Source: Candidatus Sulfotelmatobacter sp. (GTDB lineage Bacteria > Acidobacteriota > Terriglobia > Terriglobales > Acidobacteriaceae). Taken from it: DNA of 5,546 nt. A model generated the notes under the pieces. It did not search any database. It was not told where the DNA came from and saw only the letters and a list, made by a program, of their open reading frames with translations. The first letter of the stretch is position 1. Each line of letters opens with the position of its first letter. The DNA lies in NCBI GenBank assembly GCA_030037575.1, contig JASHRB010000281.1, positions 1 through 5,546 on the forward strand, read 5' to 3'. The translations under genes and the position numbers were made by a program. This document shows positions 1 through 5,264 of this stretch, piece by piece.

Positions 1-1715
1 TGCAGGATGGTGTTCATGCGGCTGCCCATGCCGGTGTCGCGTGCTACCTGGTAGGCGTCAATTGTGAAAAACCTGGCTTGCTTAGCGATGAGTTGTTCTT
101 GCACGGTACGGGGCAGATGCTCCCAAACTTCATCGGGGCCGAATGGGCTGTTGAGCAGAAAAGTGCCGCCCGGCACGAGGGCGCTAAGCATGTCGTAGCG
201 TTCGAGAAATATCCACTGATGGCAGGCGATGAAGTTGGCATGGGACACAAGATAACTCGATCGAATCGGTCTTGGCCCAAACCGCAGGTGTGAGACCGTC
301 ATCGCGCCGGACTTCTTTGAGTCGTAGACAAAGTACCCTTGCGCATAGTTCCCTGTGTTTTCTCCGATAATCTTGATCGAGTTTTTGTTTGCGCCTACAG
401 TTCCGTCGGCACCCAGGCCATAAAACAGCGCGCGCACAACCTGTTGCGGCTCCGTCGAAAACTGTGGGTCATAAGACAGGCTGCCGTGGCTGACGTCGTC
501 CTCAATCCCGATCGAGAAATGCTCCTTGGGTTGATCCGCCTTCAGATTGTCGTAGACGGCCTTGACCATCGCGGGCGTGAATTCCTTCGAGGACAAGCCA
601 TAGCGTCCGCCGACAACAGCCGGCGTGACTGGCACCTTCCCAAAGCCATGTTTTAGGCCATCGTACAAAGCATTAATGACATCCTGGTACAGAGGTTCGC
701 CGATCGCCCCCGGTTCCTTGGTGCGGTCGAGCACAGCCAGCTTCCGCACACTGGCTGGCAGGGCTTCCACAAAATGCTTCACCGAGAAGGGGCGGAATAA
801 ACGCACCTTCAACAACCCTACCTTCTCGCCGCTCGCGTTCAAGGACGCAACGGTTTCGTGGGCCACCTCCGCCCCGGATCCCATCATCACGATCATGCGT
901 TCGGCGTCAGGAGCGCCAACATAATCAAAGAGGCGATAAGAACGACCGACTAAGTTCTCGAAGGCTTTCATTACGGCTAATACTTTGTCAGGACACTCGT
1001 TGTAATGGGTGTTGGCCCGCTCCCTCATCTGGAAAAAGACATCGGGATTTTGCGCTGTGCCGCGCACAACCGGATGGTCCGGAGAGAGCGCTCGCTGACG
1101 ATGCTCGAAGACGCGGTCCATATTAATAAGAGCGCGCATGTCGTCTTCGGCCAGCATTTCGATCTTGTTCACTTCGTGCGAGGTACGAAAACCGTCGAAG
1201 AAGTGCAGGAAGGGAATTCGCGCTTCGAGTGTGGCTGCGTGAGCGATGAGGGCCATATCCATGGCCTCTTGCACGGAATTCGAACACAACATGGCCCAGC
1301 CAGTGCTTCGGCAAGACATAACGTCGCTGTGATCCCCGAAAATGGAAAGCGCATGGGTCGCCAGGGTTCGCGCTGCAACGTGGAACGCGGCGGCCGTCAA
1401 TTCTCCCGCAATCTTATGCATGTTGGGGATCATGAGCAGCAGACCCTGGGAAGCGGTGAAGGTAGTGGCCAAGGAACCTGTCTGCAACGCCCCATGCACG
1501 GCTCCAGCGGCTCCTGCTTCGCTCTGCATTTCCATGACCTCAGGCACCGTGCCCCAGATATTGCAGATTCCTTTCGACGACCACTCGTCTGCCCATTCAC
1601 CCATAGAAGAGGAAGGTGTGATGGGATAGATGGCGATGACTTCGTTGAGGCGGTAGGCCACGTAGGCGACCGCTTCATTGGCATCCATGGTCTTGAACTT
1701 GCGCTTTGCGGTCAT
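1..1715 (-). CDS. nifJ: Pyruvate:ferredoxin (flavodoxin) oxidoreductase, N-terminal half (3' end beyond window)
   Basis: This enzyme oxidatively decarboxylates pyruvate with CoA to acetyl-CoA and CO2, reducing ferredoxin or flavodoxin in the cytoplasm. The minus-strand frame is open from ATG at 1715 to the left edge, giving 571 codons of a family usually near 1,170-1,200 residues. The N-terminal pyrimidine-binding domain carries YPITPSS (residues 30-36). T33, E66 and R116 match the pyruvate and thiamine diphosphate residues known as T31, E64 and R114 in the Desulfovibrio africanus enzyme, with a constant offset of 2. FGDHSDV follows at about 126-132. A transketolase C-terminal-like domain then leads into the gamma domain (GENTGNYAQGYFVYDSKKSG), and the visible part ends in GMGSRMNTILQ. 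The iron-sulfur and thiamine-binding C-terminal domains lie outside the window. A G-rich ribosome-binding site (GGGGGA) sits about 6 nt before the start. The gene is divergent from the Crp/Fnr regulator. No frameshift was seen. Confidence 0.95.
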   Translation of the reverse strand, partial: MTAKRKFKTMDANEAVAYVAYRLNEVIAIYPITPSSSMGEWADEWSSKGICNIWGTVPEVMEMQSEAGAAGAVHGALQTGSLATTFTASQGLLLMIPNMHKIAGELTAAAFHVAARTLATHALSIFGDHSDVMSCRSTGWAMLCSNSVQEAMDMALIAHAATLEARIPFLHFFDGFRTSHEVNKIEMLAEDDMRALINMDRVFEHRQRALSPDHPVVRGTAQNPDVFFQMRERANTHYNECPDKVLAVMKAFENLVGRSYRLFDYVGAPDAERMIVMMGSGAEVAHETVASLNASGEKVGLLKVRLFRPFSVKHFVEALPASVRKLAVLDRTKEPGAIGEPLYQDVINALYDGLKHGFGKVPVTPAVVGGRYGLSSKEFTPAMVKAVYDNLKADQPKEHFSIGIEDDVSHGSLSYDPQFSTEPQQVVRALFYGLGADGTVGANKNSIKIIGENTGNYAQGYFVYDSKKSGAMTVSHLRFGPRPIRSSYLVSHANFIACHQWIFLERYDMLSALVPGGTFLLNSPFGPDEVWEHLPRTVQEQLIAKQARFFTIDAYQVARDTGMGSRMNTIL

Positions 1716-1780
1716 GTTTTCCCCCAGGACTGGCTCCGTCCTGACTTTTCGTAAGCATGGATGATGTCGGCAATTGCGTC

Positions 1781-1796
1781 TGCAAAGCTCATCACA
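1781..1796. promoter_or_regulatory. Weaker CRP-type half-matched operator
   Basis: The sequence TGCAA-N6-TCACA matches 8 of the 10 conserved positions of the CRP consensus TGTGA-N6-TCACA. The right half-site is perfect. Its centre (1788.5) lies exactly 22 bp, two helical turns, from the perfect palindrome at 1803-1818. On the nifJ strand it would be the promoter-proximal site. Alone it would be weak evidence; the same spacing recurs upstream of ahbD. Confidence 0.5.
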
Positions 1797-1802
1797 GAGG
1801 AC

Positions 1803-1818
1803 TGTGATACGCATCACA
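1803..1818. promoter_or_regulatory. Perfect CRP-consensus palindrome in the nifJ/regulator divergent region
   Basis: TGTGATACGCATCACA is an exact TGTGA-N6-TCACA CRP consensus, with 6-bp perfect outer arms. It lies between the divergent nifJ and Crp/Fnr genes, so one bound dimer could act on both. The neighbouring regulator has the recognition-helix residues (R-E-x3-R) that read this half-site in E. coli CRP, which makes autoregulation plausible. A possible -10 for the regulator, TAAATT at 1840-1845, would put this palindrome at -41.5. That promoter assignment is weak. Confidence 0.75.
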
Positions 1819-1861
1819 TCCACAAACCAAGTGGCGGAATAAATTACATGCGTTGGAGTCG

Positions 1862-1876
1862 TGGCTTCGTAAGCCA
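1862..1876 (+). other. Short hairpin in the regulator leader
   Basis: TGGCTT and AAGCCA form a perfect 6-bp stem around a 3-nt loop (CGT). A second, bulged stem follows at 1916-1933 (TGCCGG paired with CCGGGCA). If transcription starts near 1850, the regulator mRNA has a structured leader of about 130 nt. No known riboswitch or RNA family is recognised. Confidence 0.3.
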
Positions 1877-1985
1877 GCGCTCGCCGAAACTCGGTAAGCG
1901 GATCGTGCTCACCCTTGCCGGTCTCTCCGGGCACAGCTAGGCGTGCTTGCCTGGCCACAAGAGATGGAGCAACGGAGGGTTGTCC

Positions 1986-2708
1986 ATGACCTCACCGTAT
2001 GGAATGGAAATCGTCGAGAGTTGCGTGAACTGCAAGTTGCGCGCGGACCGCATCTTCTGTGATCTTCCCGCTTCCGCACTGCAGGCCTTCGAAAAACTCA
2101 AGTACGCGACTGCATATCCGCAAGGCGCCGTGCTATTCATGGAACACCAGGAGCCGCGCGGGATATACGTGATCTGCGGAGGCAGCGTGAAGCTTTCCGC
2201 CACCGCCTCTCATGGCAAGACCATGATTGTGAAAATCGCCCAGCCCGGCGAAGTGCTGGGCTTGAGCGCCACGGTTTCCGGCAGACCCTATGAAATGACC
2301 GCGGTAACGCTTGATCCTTGCCAGGTGAGCTTCATCAAGCGCCAGGACTTTCTCCGATTTTTGCAAGACGACGTGCAGGTTTGCTTCAAGGTTGCAGAGC
2401 AATTGAGTGAAAAGTACCACGCTGTTTGTAACGAAGTCCGCTCTTTAGGATTGTCGCATTCGGCCAGCGAAAAACTTGCCAAATTACTGCTGGAGTGGAG
2501 TTCAAAGAACGGAGAGTTTTCAAAACTCGAGCCCCGTGTAAAACTCCGGCTCACGCACGAGGAGATTGGCCAAATGATCGGCACCTCCCGAGAGACAGTC
2601 ACGCGCCTGCTGGCCAACTTAAAAAAACGGCAGATCGTTGACGCCCGTGGCTCGACTCTGGTAATTCGCGACCAGGCAGCCTTGCGAGAGATGGCAAATC
2701 GCAACTAG
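1986..2708 (+). CDS. Crp/Fnr-family transcriptional regulator with FNR-like cysteines and CRP-like recognition helix
   Basis: A 240-residue DNA-binding regulator. A cyclic-nucleotide-binding-like beta-barrel covers about residues 28-125, then a dimerisation helix (about 128-155) and a Crp-type winged helix (about 158-235). The recognition helix GTSRETVTRLL has R202, E203 and R207 at the positions of CRP R180, E181 and R185, predicting TGTGA half-sites. The barrel segment at 88-112 resembles FNR more than CRP and lacks the Arg-Ser pair that binds cAMP phosphate. C13, C16, C25 and C112 resemble the four FNR cluster ligands, with C112 (CQVSF) aligning to E. coli C122 (CEIPF). A [4Fe-4S] oxygen sensor is therefore plausible but inferred. 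ATG at 1986 is chosen because GGAGGG (1974-1979) lies 6 nt upstream; an in-frame TTG at 1947 would add 13 residues with no support. The gene is divergent from nifJ and has a CRP-type palindrome upstream. Confidence 0.92.
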   Translation: MTSPYGMEIVESCVNCKLRADRIFCDLPASALQAFEKLKYATAYPQGAVLFMEHQEPRGIYVICGGSVKLSATASHGKTMIVKIAQPGEVLGLSATVSGRPYEMTAVTLDPCQVSFIKRQDFLRFLQDDVQVCFKVAEQLSEKYHAVCNEVRSLGLSHSASEKLAKLLLEWSSKNGEFSKLEPRVKLRLTHEEIGQMIGTSRETVTRLLANLKKRQIVDARGSTLVIRDQAALREMANRN

Positions 2709-2716
2709 AGAGCGAT

Positions 2717-2744
2717 CTTACGATTCGTTCCCCGAATCGGTAAG
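2717..2744 (+). terminator. Strong hairpin just after the regulator stop, without a T-tract
   Basis: CGATTCG (2721-2727) and CGAATCG (2733-2739) are perfect inverted repeats around a 5-nt loop. The stem extends by CTTA/TAAG (2717-2720 with 2741-2744) if G2740 is bulged, giving 11 paired bases beginning 8 nt after the stop codon. No run of T follows, so this is not a classical intrinsic terminator. It could be an atypical terminator or a 3' mRNA-protecting hairpin separating the regulator from the ahbD promoter. Confidence 0.5.
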
Positions 2745-2764
2745 TGCCTGGCCCGCAATATCTT

Positions 2765-2780
2765 CGTGACCCCGATCACA
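2765..2780. promoter_or_regulatory. CRP-type operator, distal site of the ahbD promoter
   Basis: CGTGA-CCCCGA-TCACA matches 9 of 10 conserved positions of TGTGA-N6-TCACA. It is centred at 2772.5, 22 bp upstream of the companion site at 2787-2802. Relative to a start site inferred near 2836 it would be at -63.5. Confidence 0.6.
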
Positions 2781-2786
2781 ATTCCG

Positions 2787-2802
2787 GGTGATGACGGTCA
2801 CG
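2787..2802. promoter_or_regulatory. CRP-type operator, proximal site of the ahbD promoter
   Basis: GGTGA-TGACGG-TCACG matches 8 of 10 consensus positions and keeps the full GTGA/TCAC core palindrome. It is centred at 2794.5. If TATGGT at 2824-2829 is the -10 element, the start site falls near 2836 and this operator is at -41.5, the standard class II activator position. The operator overlaps the longest reading of ahbD (GTG at 2788), which argues for the later ATG start. Confidence 0.5.
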
Positions 2803-2823
2803 GTGGGTCGATTATTGCTCTTT

Positions 2824-2829
2824 TATGGT
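2824..2829 (+). promoter_or_regulatory. Candidate -10 element of the ahbD operon
   Basis: TATGGT matches 4 of 6 bases of TATAAT. There is no recognisable -35 hexamer 17 bp upstream (CGGTGG), as expected for a promoter driven by an activator bound at -41.5. The implied leader to ATG 2872 is about 36 nt. The assignment depends on the operator spacing and is inference. Confidence 0.3.
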
Positions 2830-2871
2830 TGCCTGTGGACGGGTGAAAGCCTTCAACGGAAGGGGGCAAAA

Positions 2872-4194
2872 ATGGCGACATCAAGCGCCCATATGCTGTA
2901 TCCATCAGGCTCAAACCAAGACCGGCCCCGCCTGGTTTTCTGGGAGTTGACGAAAGGATGCAATCTGCACTGCATCCACTGCCGCGCCAGCGCGACGGAA
3001 CTCAGCTCTCCCCATGATCTTTCCACAGAAGCGGCAAAGGCAATCATCAATCAGATTGCCGAAGTGTCCCGCCCCATTCTCGTGTTGAGCGGAGGTGAAC
3101 CGCTCTTTCGCAAGGACCTATTTGAATTGGCGCGCTACGCTACGGACAAGGGCCTGCGCGCGGCACTGGCGACGAACGGTACCTTGGTTACGAAGCAGGT
3201 CGCGCGCAGGATCGTCGAGAGCGGCGTCAAGCGTGTTGCGATCAGCCTCGATGGGGCAGATGCGCTGACACACGATAGTTTCCGAGGAATTCCAGGCGCT
3301 TTCGACGCGGCCATCACCGGTTTTCGCCATCTGAAGGATATGGGCATGTCGGGGCAGATCAACACCACCATCGCCCGCCATAATGCGCAGCAACTGCCTC
3401 ATGTTCTCGACCTGGCGCGGTCGCTCGGCGCGGATGCACTGCACACCTTTCTGCTGGTTCCGGTTGGTTGTGGTGTCGACATTGCCGCCGAGCAGATGCT
3501 TCCCCCCGAAGAATACGAAAAGATGCTGAACTGGTTCTACGATCAGTCGCTCGTGGGAGGAATCGAATTGAAGGCGACCTGCGCGCCGCACTACTACCGC
3601 GTGTTGCGGCAACGCCGCGCGGCCGAGGGCCGTTCGCTGGCCGCGGCTCAAGCAGCACGAGCAGTAATTCATGCACCGTATCATGATCCGAATAAGGGAC
3701 GTCCGGGCATGGAATCCCCAAGAATTGCCCCGACCGAGATGACGATGCCCGGGTCTACCGGCATTGAGCTCAAGCCGCATGCAATCGGTCAACCGGTGGG
3801 ACATCCCGGAACTCATCCGTCGGACATGAACGCCATGACCAAAGGATGCCTGGCGGGAACCGCAGTTTGTTTCATTTCTCATCAAGGCGAGGTTTATCCC
3901 TGCGGCTATTTGCCGGCACTGGCGGGAGACCTGAAGAAGCAGTCGTTCTCCGACATCTGGGAAAATTCATACGTGTTCAACCAGTTGCGGGACATCAACA
4001 ATCTGAATGGAAAGTGCGGCTGCTGCGAATTCCGCAACCTGTGCATGGGTTGCCGCGCCCGCGCTTACGCGGCCACGGGAAATTACCTGGATGAAGAACC
4101 CTTCTGCGTCTATAAGCCGGGCGGGGGGAACCCGAGCGCGAAAAAGTCCGAAGAACACAATCCCCTCTCCGATTTGGTCGAAATCGGAAAGTAG
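2872..4194 (+). CDS. ahbD: AhbD-like heme synthase, radical SAM/SPASM
   Basis: AhbD converts Fe-coproporphyrin III to heme b by oxidatively decarboxylating two propionate side chains, the last step of the siroheme-dependent heme route. The 440-residue protein has the radical SAM motif CNLHCIHC (C30, C34, C37), GGEP at 74-77 and ISLDG at about 125. ATCAPHYYRVL (about 238-248) is a segment I associate with AhbD. The C-terminal SPASM domain keeps seven cysteines: C326-x12-G-x4-C344, then C382-x2-C385-x5-C391-x2-C394-x17-C412, which should bind two auxiliary 4Fe-4S clusters. GCRARAYAATG favours AhbD over NirJ. Residues about 254-322 form a Pro/Gly/His-rich stretch that seems extra for the family. 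ATG 2872 is chosen because of GGAAGGGGG at 2858-2866; the longer frame from GTG 2788 overlaps the operators. The YwiC-like gene follows after 10 bp. A related porphyrin or peptide-modifying SPASM enzyme is the main alternative. Confidence 0.85.
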   Translation: MATSSAHMLYPSGSNQDRPRLVFWELTKGCNLHCIHCRASATELSSPHDLSTEAAKAIINQIAEVSRPILVLSGGEPLFRKDLFELARYATDKGLRAALATNGTLVTKQVARRIVESGVKRVAISLDGADALTHDSFRGIPGAFDAAITGFRHLKDMGMSGQINTTIARHNAQQLPHVLDLARSLGADALHTFLLVPVGCGVDIAAEQMLPPEEYEKMLNWFYDQSLVGGIELKATCAPHYYRVLRQRRAAEGRSLAAAQAARAVIHAPYHDPNKGRPGMESPRIAPTEMTMPGSTGIELKPHAIGQPVGHPGTHPSDMNAMTKGCLAGTAVCFISHQGEVYPCGYLPALAGDLKKQSFSDIWENSYVFNQLRDINNLNGKCGCCEFRNLCMGCRARAYAATGNYLDEEPFCVYKPGGGNPSAKKSEEHNPLSDLVEIGK

Positions 4195-4204
4195 CGAGGT
4201 CGAA

Positions 4205-5062
4205 ATGGCGGTGCACACCATCGAAGTCGCAGCCCTTTCCAATCGCCGCACCGGCTCGCTCATCGCTCCGAGGGAGCATGGCGCCTGGGGACTGCTGCTG
4301 ATCCCACTCTTTACCGGCGGGACTGTGGGCCTTCTGCGGGGTGGCAATGTTCTTTCGTTGCTCGGCCTCATGATCGCGGCCGTGGCGTTTTTTTGGTTGC
4401 GAACCCCAGCGGAAAACTGGCTTGGCACCGGCATGCTGCGAGCCCAAACTGCACAGGATCGTCGCACAGTAGCCCGGGTGACTTTCATCCTCTCGACGGT
4501 CGCCATTGTTTCGTTGGCTGCACTTTTTTGGAACGGCCGCAATCGAGATCTGTTTCTGCTCGGTGTAATCGCTGTCGTTGCCTTCGTTGCGCAAGCCATC
4601 CTGCGCAAGCTCAGCCGCGATACGCGCATGTTGTCGCAATTCATAGGGACCGTAGGACTTACGGTTGCCGCGCCCGCGGCTTATTACGTTGTGACCGGCG
4701 AACTCAGTCGCACCGCCTGGACCCTGTGGACTGCGAACTTCCTCTTCGCCGTCAACCAGATTCACTTTGTGCAACTGCGTATTCACTCCGCGCGTCTCAG
4801 CGGATGTTCGCAGAAATTCGAGCGCGGGCGGGGCTTCCTGTTGGGAGAGGCGCTGCTGATCGCCGCCCTCATTGTCGCCTGGCGTTTTCATTTTCTGTCC
4901 TGGCTCGCGACGTTGGCGTTTCTGCCGCTTATCCTGCGGGGAGCTCTCTGGTTTCTTGAAGGCCAAAAGCCTCTTCTCGTGCGTCGTCTCGGCTGGACCG
5001 AACTCTCCTACGCCATCGTCTTTGGGATTTGTCTGATCACGGGCTTCCATTTCTACAGCTAA
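4205..5062 (+). CDS. YwiC-like polytopic membrane protein
   Basis: A 285-residue, very hydrophobic protein of unknown biochemical function. The N-terminal PREHGAWGLLLIPL (residues 22-35) is the hallmark of the YwiC-like family, named after Bacillus subtilis ywiC, which lies beside fnr and the nitrate-reductase genes. About eight or nine membrane segments can be read, roughly at 27-43, 49-68, 92-110, 115-133, 143-162, 170-188, 215-232, 234-250 and 266-283. A conserved-looking polar stretch NQIHFVQLRIHSAR covers about 184-197. ATG 4205 is chosen because GAGG at 4196-4199 lies 5 nt upstream and the preceding stop is 10 bp away; the frame is open back to 4007 but that part overlaps ahbD. Tight coupling to ahbD, with hemA next, suggests a role in heme or anaerobic respiratory metabolism. 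That role is inferred from context only. Confidence 0.82.
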   Translation: MAVHTIEVAALSNRRTGSLIAPREHGAWGLLLIPLFTGGTVGLLRGGNVLSLLGLMIAAVAFFWLRTPAENWLGTGMLRAQTAQDRRTVARVTFILSTVAIVSLAALFWNGRNRDLFLLGVIAVVAFVAQAILRKLSRDTRMLSQFIGTVGLTVAAPAAYYVVTGELSRTAWTLWTANFLFAVNQIHFVQLRIHSARLSGCSQKFERGRGFLLGEALLIAALIVAWRFHFLSWLATLAFLPLILRGALWFLEGQKPLLVRRLGWTELSYAIVFGICLITGFHFYS

Positions 5063-5113
5063 AACTCATCCGCCGTCCGCTCGATTCTGAGGGGCAAATA
5101 ACCCGAACTCGGA

Positions 5114-5133
5114 GTGGATTGGCGCAATTCCAC
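5114..5133 (+). other. Imperfect inverted repeat between the YwiC-like gene and hemA
   Basis: GTGGATTG and CAATTCCAC pair around GCG with one bulged base, and a small stem CTGGC-CTTC-GCCAG follows at 5148-5161. There is no T-tract, so terminator function is unsupported. No CRP-type palindrome was found in this 202-bp gap (5063-5264), unlike the two upstream intergenic regions. Confidence 0.3.
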
Positions 5134-5182
5134 GGATCCGCAGCCCCCTGGCCTTCGCCAGACCAGTTGCTAACCGCTTGAA

Positions 5183-5188
5183 AATAAT
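5183..5188 (+). promoter_or_regulatory. Candidate -10 element for hemA
   Basis: AATAAT matches 5 of 6 bases of TATAAT in an A/T-rich patch, but no convincing -35 lies 16-18 bp upstream. A TTGAAA at 5178-5183 overlaps it and could instead be a -35 for a weak CATAGT at 5203-5208 with a 19-bp spacer. A separate hemA promoter is plausible given the 202-bp gap, but neither reading is firm. Confidence 0.2.
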
Positions 5189-5206
5189 GACCCAAGTTCT
5201 CTCATA

Positions 5207-5246
5207 GTGGGAATGCGAAATCTGGCCTGCGGGATGCTTTTCCCAC
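5207..5246 (+). other. Stem-loop in the hemA leader, just upstream of the ribosome-binding site
   Basis: GTGGGAA (5207-5213) and TTCCCAC (5240-5246) are perfect 7-bp complements around a 26-nt loop. The stem closes 5 nt before the AGGAG ribosome-binding site (5252-5256). It could influence hemA translation. No known leader or riboswitch family is recognised. Confidence 0.3.
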
Positions 5247-5264
5247 AGCGCAGGAGACAAACCG

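Noticed and set aside
1005..1754. 249-codon plus-strand open frame and other smaller frames within 1-1754
   Set aside because: They lie antisense to the nifJ frame, which has clear family motifs throughout; the translations look compositionally random with no recognisable domain.
2788..2871. 28-residue N-terminal extension of AhbD from GTG 2788
   Set aside because: It overlaps the CRP-type operators and the candidate -10, has no ribosome-binding site, and ATG 2872 follows a strong GGAAGGGGG.
3118..3885. 255-codon minus-strand open frame
   Set aside because: Antisense shadow of ahbD, whose frame has all radical SAM and SPASM motifs; the antisense product shows no family features.
4007..4204. 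66-residue N-terminal extension of the YwiC-like gene
   Set aside because: It overlaps the cysteine-rich end of ahbD out of frame, while ATG 4205 has a good ribosome-binding site and starts just before the family's conserved PREHGAW motif.
3995..5050. 351-codon minus-strand open frame
   Set aside because: Antisense to the YwiC-like gene and the end of ahbD; its charged, repetitive composition is typical of the complement of a hydrophobic membrane gene.
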